Shown here in pieces: positions 1 through 7,551 of a stretch of DNA of 32,811 nt. Within the stretch, counting starts at the first letter, position 1; each line of letters begins with the position of its first letter. Source of the stretch: Acidobacteriota bacterium (GTDB lineage Bacteria; Acidobacteriota; Blastocatellia; HR10; J050); assembly GCA_003696865.1 (NCBI GenBank), contig RFHM01000299.1, positions 1-32,811 of the forward strand, written 5' to 3'. Position numbers and translations under genes: made by a program. The notes under the pieces are model-generated. The model was not told where the DNA came from, ran no database searches, and worked only from the letters and a program-made list of their open reading frames with translations.

Positions 1-911
1 GACCGAAGGTGATCGGTGGCTTTGCGATAATAGGTGGCGGCCAACTCGGCGCGACCGATGTAGCGATAGAGGTCGCCGAGTTGGATAGCGGTGACGGCTT
101 CGGCCCAGTCGGCGGCTCGCAATCCTCGGCTCATTTCCAGAGCTCGTTCCAGTTGATCGATGGCTCGATCGTAGCGGCGGCGCTCCCTGAGCAGGATGCC
201 GCGTTCCAGCGCGACGGCCCATTGGCCATACGTGAAGCCCGCTCGCTGGGCGGCGGCGAGGCTTCTGGCGTAGTACGCTTCGGCGCGCTTCCATTGACGG
301 TGCTGGCGGAAGTATCTCCCCATGGCCAGATCGAGCCAACTCATGGCGCGTCGGTTCTGCTCCCGCTCGGCCCAGGCCATGCCCCGGTCATAATAGGCGG
401 ACGCCGCCGTCTCGTCCCATACCGTCGGTTGATCTTCTTCTTCAACGCTCAACCAGTAGGTTCCATACTGATCGGCGTTGAGGCCACAGATGACGATCGT
501 ATACCGCCCGGATACCGGTAGTGTAGTAGAAATTCGGGCATTAAAAAATCCCCCACTATCGTCGCTCCAGGCGATCTCCTGGCCCGTGGGACTGATGAGG
601 ATGAGATAGGGGTCGAATTCGTAGGACTGAGCGGTGATGGTGACCGCCTGACCGGCTCGGGCATCCAACGCCCAGTACTGCTCGCGGCCATAGGGGGCGT
701 TTCTCCGAATGGGATTGGTTTGGTGAAGGACTTGTCGATGGCGTTGGCCGAAGCGGGCCTGGTGATAAATGGGCAACAGGCGGCAACCAAACGGATCAGA
801 GGCCAGCAGTAATCCCACCAGGCTCACGATGGTGAGGCCAGACCTCCAACCTTTGGGCCTCGCCGGGGAACGCGCCAGCCACTGAGATGGCCGTTTGTAG
901 TCTTCGCTCAC
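1..911 (-). CDS. Exported PPC-domain/TPR protein, 3' end beyond window
   Basis: This open frame is not in the ORF track because its stop lies beyond the left edge; I read it from the minus strand (303 codons visible). The GTG start at 911 follows AAGGAGG at good spacing; another in-frame GTG lies just upstream but has a poorer ribosome site. Residues about 22-38 form one hydrophobic segment (GLTIVSLVGLLLAS), so the rest should be periplasmic or extracellular. Residues about 80-150 resemble a bacterial pre-peptidase C-terminal (PPC) domain, with AGQAVTITAQSYEFDPYLIL and SGRYTIVI. From about residue 155 to the edge come TPR-like helical repeats such as RAEAYYARSLAAAQRAG and YDRAIDQLERALEMSRG. 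PPC plus TPR proteins of acidobacteria often end in a CHAT peptidase domain, but that part is not visible here. The substrate is unknown. Confidence 0.75.
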   Translation of the reverse strand, partial: MSEDYKRPSQWLARSPARPKGWRSGLTIVSLVGLLLASDPFGCRLLPIYHQARFGQRHRQVLHQTNPIRRNAPYGREQYWALDARAGQAVTITAQSYEFDPYLILISPTGQEIAWSDDSGGFFNARISTTLPVSGRYTIVICGLNADQYGTYWLSVEEEDQPTVWDETAASAYYDRGMAWAEREQNRRAMSWLDLAMGRYFRQHRQWKRAEAYYARSLAAAQRAGFTYGQWAVALERGILLRERRRYDRAIDQLERALEMSRGLRAADWAEAVTAIQLGDLYRYIGRAELAATYYRKATDHLR

Positions 912-1082
912 CGCCTTCGACCTCCTTGCTGCGCTCACCGCTGATGCTAAAACAATAACAAATGTCACCGGGAATCGCAACTACTCGCTGATGACGGGAT
1001 ACATCGATCGGGAGTTGGCGGGTTCTGAGCAACTCCCAAGCGTTGGGGGGAAAGCCAGTTCGGGAGCGTGGGAGAGGAAGCC

Positions 1083-1212
1083 CCGCCGCTGGCCGGCGAA
1101 GAGGCGTCAATTGAAAGCGAGTCGGGGAAGTCTCCCATGGCTTGGAGGGCCACACCCAAAGGATGAGAATGGCCTGTTGGAAGATCTTGGCGTTCTCTGC
1201 GCCTTGGCGGTG
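1083..1212 (+). repeat. Intergenic mosaic repeat, copy A
   Basis: The gene-free stretch 912-1400 holds no convincing ORF but carries two joined repeat modules. Module 1 (1083-1170, containing AAAGCGAGTCGG and CCCATGGCTTGGAGGG) is imperfectly matched in inverted orientation at about 3477-3560. Module 2 (1165-1212, GATCTTGGCGTTCTCTGCGC) is matched inverted at 3214-3267. The two modules touch here but lie about 210 bp apart in the second copy. No terminal repeats or transposase are visible, so this looks like a dispersed non-coding repeat family rather than an insertion sequence. Confidence 0.65.
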
Positions 1213-1400
1213 ATGTTCGAGCGGGCCTCCCCTGGGAAGCTCCGCCGTTGGCCCCAACGGAGCCCTACCTCGCCGCGAAGCCCCGCCGCCTGAAGACTGG
1301 TCCCCCAGCGCCCTCCGAGTGGTCTGGGAGCAGGAGCGGCCAATAATCTCTTCTCATCGGTGATCCCCCCAGAGATGTTAAATGGGCGAAAAAACGCCGG

Positions 1401-1429
1401 TTGATTGTCTCCCGAGTGTATGATATTCT
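1401..1429 (+). promoter_or_regulatory. Candidate sigma70 promoter for the ECF operon
   Basis: TTGATT, 17 bp, then TATTCT; four of six matches in each hexamer. It lies about 100 bp upstream of the chosen sigma-factor start. Assigned by eye only. Confidence 0.3.
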
Positions 1430-1532
1430 ACCTTTGCTTTTCATCGAGCTCGAGGCACGAAAAGTGAGCAGGTCGCAAAAGAGTGGGTTGGGCCCAATCA
1501 GGACGCTATCCCCCTCTGAATCCGAATCTCAC

Positions 1533-2114
1533 ATGACGCAATACAAGGCAGAGCGGCTCTCTCGTCAACGACTTCATGCCCTGCTCGCATCTGCCCAAGC
1601 GGGCGATGCTGAGGCACGAGAGCAAATTTTTTTATTTTTACACACAAGATTTTTAGCCCTCGCGAAACTAAGAGTCATGGAGGAGGATGCGCGGGAGATC
1701 GTGCAGGAGACGTTGATCGTGGTTGATCGACATTTATCCAGGTTCGAGACCGTAGAACACATGATTGCTTTCACCGATGGGGTGTTGCGCAATAAGATCG
1801 GAAATTTCTATCGAACGCGCGATCGTCGAGGGCAACATTGGATTGATTGGGACAAAGCCCCCGAGCCGGTGTATTACATGGATGGAGAGCTTGACGCCAA
1901 GGAATTAGAGCGCATCCTCTTGGCCGCCATCGACGAGGTGGGAAAGAGGAGCGCAGCCTGTCGAGCGATTCTGTTAGGGCTCTATGAAGGGGCAACCGCC
2001 GACGAACTCTGTGCGCGACTGGGATTCACCAAGACGCGGATGGATGAGCACGTCTTTCGTTGTCGAAGGACGCTCCGTCGCATTTTAAGGCGTCAATTTG
2101 GATTGCGCGTATGA
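1533..2114 (+). CDS. ECF-family RNA polymerase sigma factor
   Basis: The product is 193 residues from the ATG at 1533, the usual ECF length. The longer track ORF would add 44 residues unlike the family, although a GTG at 1464 is possible. The first half shows sigma region 2, including the DAREIVQET segment and following basic helices (FYRTRDRRGQHWIDW) that would contact core polymerase and the -10 element. The last 60 residues resemble region 4 with a helix-turn-helix (ATADELCARLGFTKTRMDEH) and an arginine-rich end. The next gene encodes a membrane zinc-finger protein, the usual arrangement of an ECF factor with its anti-sigma. The signal sensed and the regulon cannot be told from sequence. 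Confidence 0.85.
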   Translation: MTQYKAERLSRQRLHALLASAQAGDAEAREQIFLFLHTRFLALAKLRVMEEDAREIVQETLIVVDRHLSRFETVEHMIAFTDGVLRNKIGNFYRTRDRRGQHWIDWDKAPEPVYYMDGELDAKELERILLAAIDEVGKRSAACRAILLGLYEGATADELCARLGFTKTRMDEHVFRCRRTLRRILRRQFGLRV

Positions 2115-2232
2115 GCGGTCGAACATCGGCGCAAGTGAACCGGGCATCGTCCCCATGGTCGGTGAAGGCAGGGTCGGTCTCCTGCCGTGGCCCTTCGTCT
2201 TCTTCACTGTGCATCGGAGGAATGGGAGAGCG

Positions 2233-3072
2233 ATGAAATGTACAAATCCTCATATTGGACGATTGATCACGCGCTATGAGTTTGGCGCACTGGATGAATC
2301 CGAGCGAGCGATTTTTCTCGACCATCTCATCGAGTGTGTGTACTGTCATAATGAAGTCTACGCCATGCGACCATTCATGGAGGTGCTCCGAGAGCACCGA
2401 CGAGAGGCGCGACGCCGAATGGTCCACGAGGAGGCGTCCGCGCCGTCACCCCTGGCTCAAAGTCCACCGTCTCCATGGTTCAGAAGATCTCTGCTGGTGG
2501 CCGCATCGGTGCTGGTTGTGATATGCCTGAGTCTGGTGGCCGTTTATCTCATGCGGCTGCGCTCGGCGCCGGAAATGGTGACTCAGCCTCGCGACGTCAG
2601 ACCGGAGAGCGAAATCGCCCGGACCTCTCCCTGGTCTGAGATGGTGATTCCCAAAGCCCCGTATCAGCCGCCGGAGCAACCGGGCCGGCTGCGTGGCGAG
2701 GGCCGTGGGAGCCCATTCCAGCGCGCCATGGCCGCCTATCGGCAAAATGACTTTGCCGCCGCCGCTCAACAATTGGAGGCCGTCACCCGGTTGAATCCAA
2801 GTCACGCTCCTGCCTATTTCTACTGGGGCGTCTCTTTACTCTTAGCCGACCGAAGCCGGGAGGCGATCTTCCCTCTCAAACGAGCGATTCGACTGGGCAA
2901 TGGAACACTGCGCGAGCAGAGCCATTATTATCTGGCTCTGGCGTACCTGAAAACCGATCGGCCGCGCCGAGCTCTACAGGAACTGGATGAGGTCGTCGCC
3001 CTGGACGGAACGTACCGAGGGGCGGCCGAAAGGCTGCGGGAACGGGTCCGTCAGTGGCTCAACCGTGATTGA
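2233..3072 (+). CDS. Membrane zinc-finger anti-sigma factor with periplasmic TPR domain
   Basis: The start at 2233 follows GGGAG at 5 nt; the upstream part of the track ORF looks non-coding. The 279-residue product has three parts. Residues 1-60 carry the anti-sigma zinc-finger pattern H-x3-C-x2-C (His31, Cys35, Cys38), expected to bind the ECF factor encoded 118 bp upstream. Residues about 85-108 form a single membrane span (SLLVAASVLVVICLSLVAVY). After a Pro-rich linker, residues about 160-279 form TPR repeats (FAAAAQQLEAVTRLNPSHAP, AIFPLKRAIRL, RALQELDEVVAL) outside the membrane. The family role is to sequester the sigma factor until an envelope signal arrives. The TPR sensor part suggests sensing by protein contact, which is inference. 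Confidence 0.8.
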   Translation: MKCTNPHIGRLITRYEFGALDESERAIFLDHLIECVYCHNEVYAMRPFMEVLREHRREARRRMVHEEASAPSPLAQSPPSPWFRRSLLVAASVLVVICLSLVAVYLMRLRSAPEMVTQPRDVRPESEIARTSPWSEMVIPKAPYQPPEQPGRLRGEGRGSPFQRAMAAYRQNDFAAAAQQLEAVTRLNPSHAPAYFYWGVSLLLADRSREAIFPLKRAIRLGNGTLREQSHYYLALAYLKTDRPRRALQELDEVVALDGTYRGAAERLRERVRQWLNRD

Positions 3073-3213
3073 GAGTTGCGCTATTTCCGGTGTTCGGTGA
3101 TGCCCGGTTGGGCATCTCGTACGGTGTCCGACCAGCGCCCCTTCGGCGACTTTCTTTTCACATATGGTGCTTCCTCCGCCCATGCCTGGGAGATCGTGAT
3201 CTCCTTCGAAAGG

Positions 3214-3560
3214 CACCGCCGAGGCGCAGAGAACGCCAAGATCCTCCAACAGACTCTGGTCATTCTCCCGATGTAGCTCGGCGCGCGCCATGGGCGACTC
3301 CTTGGAAAATCACCACTGATTGCTCAGAGGGACCCAGATTCTTTTCTTCATCTGTGATCATCGGTGAAATCTGTGGCTTGATTTGCATCCCTGAGATGTG
3401 GCTCGGGTGCGCCATGGGCGACTCCTTCGAAAATGCAGTGCAAGCCATTGGCTTGCGTTACACCCTCCGGACGTCCATTCCCATCCTTTCGGTGTGCCTC
3501 CCAGGCCATGGGAAGCCCCCTCGACTCGCTCTCAATAGACCCTTCCCACCGACCGGCCAC
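3214..3560 (-). repeat. Intergenic mosaic repeat, copy B (inverted relative to copy A)
   Basis: The stretch 3073-3710 contains no convincing gene. Read on the minus strand, 3560-3477 and 3267-3214 match the two modules of copy A, for example GGATCTTGGCGTTCTCTGCG against GATCTTGGCGTTCTCTGCGC. About 210 bp of other repeat-like sequence separates them here. That insert includes a TCATCTGTGATCATCGGTGA-like tract on the plus strand, of a kind often seen as dispersed intergenic repeats. Confidence 0.6.
3271..3434 (+). repeat. Two direct repeats of about 40 bp within copy B
   Basis: 3271-3310 (starts ATGTAGCTCGGCGCGCGCCA) and 3396-3434 (starts ATGTGGCTCGGGTGCGCCAT) share the core GCGCCATGGGCGACTCCTT and end in GAAAAT. 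They are separated by about 85 bp. Confidence 0.7.
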
Positions 3561-3710
3561 GAGGCTTCCCGGGTTTCAGAACCCGTCTCTCAGGCTCGGC
3601 AGCCAATTAGAAGAATACATTGACTTCGATTGGCGCGCCGGGGCATATGGCCCATTGGAGCATCTTGACGAAGAGGGGAGGTCTTGACTATCTTTAATGA
3701 GCGCAAGGGC

Positions 3711-3787
3711 GCACCCGTAGCTCAGTTGGATAGAGCGTCGGTCTACGAAACCGAAGGTCGGGTGTTCGAGCCACCCCGGGTGCGCCA
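3711..3787 (+). tRNA. tRNA-Arg (anticodon ACG)
   Basis: The full cloverleaf can be folded by hand. The acceptor stem is GCACCCG/CGGGTGC and the D arm GCTC/GAGC. The anticodon stem is TCGGT/ACCGA with loop CTACGAA (anticodon ACG). The variable loop is AGGTC, and the T arm GGGTG/CACCC has loop TTCGAGC. The discriminator is G and the CCA end is encoded. The length is 77 nt. It would read CGU/CGC/CGA after A34 deamination. Confidence 0.96.
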
Positions 3788-3947
3788 TTTCATTCTAATA
3801 AGTCAGTGTAATACCCCCATAGCGTAGAGGCGAGAAATCGGTCGGCACCCACGGCCTCGCCATCATGTTCCACTTCCACTGCTTCTGCCAACGTAAGAAC
3901 CCGCTCTACTGCCTCGGCCAGTTCAGGTCCGTCAGCTCCCTTTGTGG

Positions 3948-3976
3948 TTGACATCTCAGGGGATCATCGGTATATT
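3948..3976 (+). promoter_or_regulatory. Near-consensus sigma70 promoter
   Basis: TTGACA, exactly 17 bp, then TATATT, one of the strongest matches in the window. The predicted transcription start, near 3983, lies only about 26 nt before an intrinsic terminator stem, so the promoter does not obviously serve a coding gene. The surrounding 3788-4232 has no convincing ORF. Confidence 0.6.
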
Positions 3977-4008
3977 CCACAGACGTGTGTTGAGCGCGAG
4001 TATTATCT

Positions 4009-4038
4009 GGAGAGCGGAAATCCGCTCTCCTTCTTTTT
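4009..4038 (+). terminator. Rho-independent terminator
   Basis: A perfect stem GGAGAGCGGA/TCCGCTCTCC with a minimal AA apex (effectively 9 bp with a 4-nt loop) is followed directly by TTCTTTTT. It lies just after the promoter at 3948-3976. It could end a roughly 55-nt RNA or act as an attenuator for the gene at 4233. Confidence 0.75.
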
Positions 4039-4194
4039 ATGATTCCGTCGCCGCGAACGCGTGGGAAGTCGCCTGGGGTTGGAGAGTCCCACGGCGAGAA
4101 TGGAAATGATTCCCCGATGAACTCGCCCATAACGACAAAGACCACACCAAAGAATGCTGCCATTTTACCCTCTTTTGCTCCTCCAAATTCTCGG

Positions 4195-4200
4195 TATAAT
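4195..4200 (+). promoter_or_regulatory. Consensus -10 element before the PLP-enzyme gene
   Basis: A perfect TATAAT lies 32 bp before the ATG at 4233. No good -35 hexamer is visible 16-18 bp upstream, so an activator or a divergent -35 would be needed. Confidence 0.35.
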
Positions 4201-4232
4201 GGAGGACTACTGCGAACCTGAGGAGGTCATCA

Positions 4233-5549
4233 ATGGCCATCTTTTCGCCACAGACGGTGAAGGCAATTAGATCTCGTTTCTGGTATGTTGCCGAAGATAG
4301 TGGCGGCCGGTCGAGGATTTTCTTCGACAATGCCGCTGGCAGCCTCGTGCTCAAGCGAGCCCACGCGGTGATTGAGCAATACGCCCGCCTCAGTTCTTAT
4401 GGTGGGGGGTACTTCCCCGATGCCTCGGTCGTCGACCATCTCATGGAACGTGCCCGGCAGAGTGTGGCCACGCTGTTGAATGCCCCATCGCCGGCGTCCA
4501 TATTCACTGGAGAGTCGGCCACTGCCGTGCTCAAGCGACTCGCCGAAGCCATCCTCCCTTCACTCCCCGATGGGAGCACTCTTATCGTTTCAGCGACCGA
4601 CCACAATGCTAACATCGATCCCTGGCGCAGAATGGCCGAACAACTGGCCAGCAAGCGATTCGACGTTAAACAGGTGACCTTCAGTCCCACTACGGGTACG
4701 GCTGACCTCGACCACCTGGAGTCGCTCCTCGACGAGCACGTGGGCCTCGTGGCCGTCTCGCACGCCTCTAATGTGTTAGGCGCCGAAAATCCCATCGTCG
4801 AGATTCGTCATCTCCTCGATCAGAAAGCTCCCGAAGCTCTCCTCATCGTTGACGGCGTTCATTTCATTCCTCATGGTCCTGCTGACGTGCAAGCTCTGGG
4901 CGTCGATGCCTACGTTTTCTCCAGCTATAAGATCTTCGCCCAACGAGGCACCTGCTTCGCGTATGCCAGCGATCGGGTTCTGCGACTGCCTCACTACAGA
5001 TTGACTCCCGCCCCTGACGCTCCACCGGAGAGTTGGGAATGGGGCTTTCGTAATCCCGCCGATCTGGCGCCGATCGCCGAGGTCGTCCAATATCTGGCCT
5101 GGCTCGGCCAGCGGTGTTTCCCATCGGCGTCGACCGAAGATCGTCGAGATCTCCAACAGTGCGTGCGACGTGGACAAACGGCTATCCGCCAGTACGAACA
5201 CGAACTCGTCCGGGCGATGCTCGACGGCGTTGGCCATACACCAGGATTACTGGCCATTGATGGGATCACCGTCTATGGCGCGCAACATCCGACCACCATC
5301 CATCTGAAAGAACCGACCTTCTCGTTCAACATCAAAGGCTTGCCGAGCGACAATGTGGAAAAGATCCTATGGGACCAGTATCGTATCGCCGTGCGCGCCG
5401 GCGATCATTATGCACGAGAGACGCTCAACCACCTCGGCATCACCGACTGCGTGCGTGCTTCCTTGGCGCATTACAATACTATTGAGGAAGTCGAAAAATT
5501 CCTCATGGCCGTCCAGCAGATCGCCCGCCACGAGCACCGTCGCCGGTGA
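4233..5549 (+). CDS. Cysteine desulfurase-like class V aminotransferase
   Basis: The 438-residue product starts at an ATG 6 nt after AGGAGG. It shows the class V PLP-enzyme fold: an N-terminal FFDNAAGSLV segment, Asp207 in the LIVDGVHF strand that would bind the pyridine nitrogen, and the Schiff-base lysine Lys233 in VFSSYKIFA. The overall layout and length match the cysteine desulfurase-like subfamily represented by Vibrio VC1184, whose members are not known to serve Fe-S assembly directly. No SufE, IscU or other sulfur acceptor gene lies nearby and the gene is monocistronic. It should be cytosolic. The reaction may be sulfur or selenium release from cysteine or another PLP-dependent elimination; the substrate cannot be assigned. 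Confidence 0.8.
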   Translation: MAIFSPQTVKAIRSRFWYVAEDSGGRSRIFFDNAAGSLVLKRAHAVIEQYARLSSYGGGYFPDASVVDHLMERARQSVATLLNAPSPASIFTGESATAVLKRLAEAILPSLPDGSTLIVSATDHNANIDPWRRMAEQLASKRFDVKQVTFSPTTGTADLDHLESLLDEHVGLVAVSHASNVLGAENPIVEIRHLLDQKAPEALLIVDGVHFIPHGPADVQALGVDAYVFSSYKIFAQRGTCFAYASDRVLRLPHYRLTPAPDAPPESWEWGFRNPADLAPIAEVVQYLAWLGQRCFPSASTEDRRDLQQCVRRGQTAIRQYEHELVRAMLDGVGHTPGLLAIDGITVYGAQHPTTIHLKEPTFSFNIKGLPSDNVEKILWDQYRIAVRAGDHYARETLNHLGITDCVRASLAHYNTIEEVEKFLMAVQQIARHEHRRR

Positions 5550-6008
5550 CGCTGGTTTCGCCCCCAACGCGGAGAAAGCGTCACAGAGGATCTCGCTCTC
5601 AAGAGCGCTTGTCTCTCTTCATGATGAGGCTGCCCCCCTTCGGGGCTGGGCTATGGGTTGTTGCCCCTCATGAGGCTGAACGCAAGCCGGGAGAATATGA
5701 AGACCTCGCCTATTTCTGCAGGCGTCTCTCTCGAAAGAGAACTTGACAGCCGCAAGAATTTACAGTATAAGGAAAGGGAGTCGGCAAGTTGATAGCGGGT
5801 TCCTCAGAGAGCAGCATTATGTCCCGATGAAGAGGCATTCAGAGTCGAAGCGCGATGTAGTGATGGGCCGACTCGCTCAAGGACATGGAGTCGACGGTAC
5901 GCGACGTACCCGGTGATGGATCCACTGGGATAATGAACGAGGGGAAAACAAGCCGCGTTGGGACCGGATGAAATACACGAATCATCTTGATGAAGGAGGG
6001 CTACAACC
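5550..6008 (+). other. Gene-free stretch with long leader of the next gene
   Basis: No ORF here looks coding. It holds a small GC hairpin (GCCCC-CCTTC-GGGGC, 5632-5646) and the promoter at 5743-5771. It then holds about 230 nt of predicted untranslated leader containing the hairpin GGTACG-CGA-CGTACC near 5896-5911. I do not recognise a riboswitch class. Confidence 0.4.
5743..5771 (+). promoter_or_regulatory. Strong sigma70 promoter
   Basis: TTGACA, 17 bp, then TATAAG. It would start transcription near 5778, about 230 nt upstream of the small membrane protein gene at 6009. Confidence 0.6.
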
Positions 6009-6341
6009 ATGCAAAAGGTGGGAAGCTGGGCGTTCATCATTGGCGTGATCATCGCCATCGTGGCTGGCGTCATTACCTTGAAGCCGTGGCTCACCAGCGT
6101 GCTGATCATTCTCGGGCTCATTGTGGGATTCCTGAACATCACTGCAGCGGAAACGACCTCATTTCTCTTGGCCGTCATTTCACTGGTCATTATCGCCGGA
6201 TTTGGGGCAGATGTTCTGAAAGAGATGGCCATCGTTGGAGATCGACTCAGCCGTATTTTTTCGGCGCTCCTGGTATTCCTCATTCCGGCGGGGATCGTGG
6301 TTGCTCTGAAGTCGATTTACGCTGTGGCCAAGGAAAAGTAG
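6009..6341 (+). CDS. Small multi-span membrane protein, function unknown
   Basis: The ATG follows GGAGG at 9 nt. The 110-residue product is almost entirely hydrophobic and has four likely spans: residues 6-24 (WAFIIGVIIAIVAGVITL), 27-45 (LTSVLIILGLIVGFL), 50-68 (SFLLAVISLVIIAGF) and 83-100 (IFSALLVFLIPAGIVVAL). A short Lys/Glu tail follows (YAVAKEK). No catalytic or binding motif is visible and I do not recognise a family. It stands alone behind a strong promoter and long leader, so it may be well expressed and post-transcriptionally controlled. That is inference. Confidence 0.75.
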   Translation: MQKVGSWAFIIGVIIAIVAGVITLKPWLTSVLIILGLIVGFLNITAAETTSFLLAVISLVIIAGFGADVLKEMAIVGDRLSRIFSALLVFLIPAGIVVALKSIYAVAKEK

Positions 6342-6552
6342 CGAGGCCTCTCGTCATTGACCAATGATGATGTGATGAGAGCGTCGTCCCGCCAGGGCAG
6401 GATCACTCATGGATGACCTTCGTCGTTGCCCTGCCGGGTCTGAAGGAGATTTTTCTCTTCATCGGGTCTCTGGCGCGTCATCCCGGCGAGTTTCCCCCTC
6501 ATAGCGTGAGCTGACAGCCACCTTCTCCAACGAGTCCTCTCTCACCCCTGCA

Positions 6553-6585
6553 GTCTCCCCGGCCACAGGCGGCTCCCCGGGAGAC
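6553..6585 (+). terminator. Weak terminator-like hairpin
   Basis: GTCTCCC (6553-6559) pairs with GGGAGAC (6579-6585), with an inner GCC-ACA-GGC stem. It is followed by TATCTTTC, a poor U tract, 212 bp after the 6009 gene. The rest of 6342-6688 shows no gene. Confidence 0.25.
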
Positions 6586-6598
6586 TATCTTTCATCCC

Positions 6599-6628
6599 TT
6601 GACCAGCCTCCGAGAGTACCCTTAGAAT
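6599..6628 (+). promoter_or_regulatory. Sigma70 promoter for the 6689 gene
   Basis: TTGACC, 18 bp, then TAGAAT; five of six matches in each hexamer, ending 61 bp before the start codon. Confidence 0.5.
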
Positions 6629-6688
6629 GACCACTCCAAATGGTTACGCAGCCCGGATAGAGAAAACCCAGTCGCGGAGGATACCCCA

Positions 6689-7339
6689 ATGACAAAAGCT
6701 CGTCAATTGGTAGTCATACTGGGATGCTCGTTACTGATTGCTGGTTTCCATCTCCCACGACCCGAATCTAATGCCTCGTTCATGCAAATGGACTGGAGTG
6801 GGGCGGTGGGTACGGGTTCCGTCTATAAGTTGGAATCCACAACATCCAATCGCACCATGGAGTTCGAGATCGGCGTGGCCGGTAAGGAACGCATCGAGGA
6901 TCAGGACGGATACTGGCTGGAACTCACAACCCATACCGGTCAAGGACCGATGACCATCAAGGTCTTATGGCTTGGTCAGGAGTTGAAGCGACTGATTATG
7001 CAACGGGGCAATAATGATCCCATGGAGATGCCCGCCCAATTCCTTCAGCAGATGGCGAGGACGATGCCTCAACTCCAACAACTTCAATATACCCGGGACA
7101 CGCTCAAAATGAAGGCCAAACTCATCGGTCGAGAGACGGTGACCGTCCCGGCGGGCACCTTCGAATGCGATCATTATCAGCAACTCACCGAAGGAAAAAC
7201 GCTCGATGTTTGGATCTCAACGGACGTGAAACCGACGGGATTGGTTAAGATGACGCGCCCGGACTTCACGATGGAACTCATTCGAACCGTCAGCGGTTAT
7301 AAGAGCAAAATCACCAAGGCGCCGCGGAAGATGATGTGA
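6689..7339 (+). CDS. Exported protein of unknown function
   Basis: The ATG at 6689 follows GGAGG at 8 nt. The 216-residue product starts with a signal peptide (KARQLVVILGCSLLIAGFHL), so it is exported. The rest reads as alternating beta strands (GSVYKLESTTSNRTMEFEIG). It includes a VPAGTFECDHYQQLTEGKTL segment, as in small periplasmic beta proteins of the DUF4412 or DUF3108 type that are common in acidobacteria; this likeness is from memory of the pattern. No lipobox and no catalytic motif are visible. It has its own promoter and faces a convergent gene across about 210 bp of non-coding sequence. Confidence 0.7.
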   Translation: MTKARQLVVILGCSLLIAGFHLPRPESNASFMQMDWSGAVGTGSVYKLESTTSNRTMEFEIGVAGKERIEDQDGYWLELTTHTGQGPMTIKVLWLGQELKRLIMQRGNNDPMEMPAQFLQQMARTMPQLQQLQYTRDTLKMKAKLIGRETVTVPAGTFECDHYQQLTEGKTLDVWISTDVKPTGLVKMTRPDFTMELIRTVSGYKSKITKAPRKMM

Positions 7340-7551
7340 TCGCCCGGCGGCTTTTGGATCAACACATAGGACCGATCGCGGCCGATACGATGGGTCTTCT
7401 GATCCACCACCATCTTGAGCGCTCACGAATTCGTCGAGCGGATCTAAGAGCGACATGAGTCGCGGTTATCCGTGGGCGCTATGATGATCGCCTCTATCGG
7501 GCAATGATGAAAACTCCCCCGTCGGATTGATGTTGCGGGCAAGCCGCGCTC

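Noticed and set aside
1083-3560. Insertion sequence or CRISPR interpretation of the intergenic repeats
   Set aside because: No transposase, terminal inverted repeats, target duplications or regular spacing are visible.
3906-4163. Minus-strand ORF with a hydrophobic start (MAAFFGVVFVVMGEF)
   Set aside because: It runs through the terminator and promoter, has no clear ribosome site and turns into Arg-rich nonsense after 20 residues.
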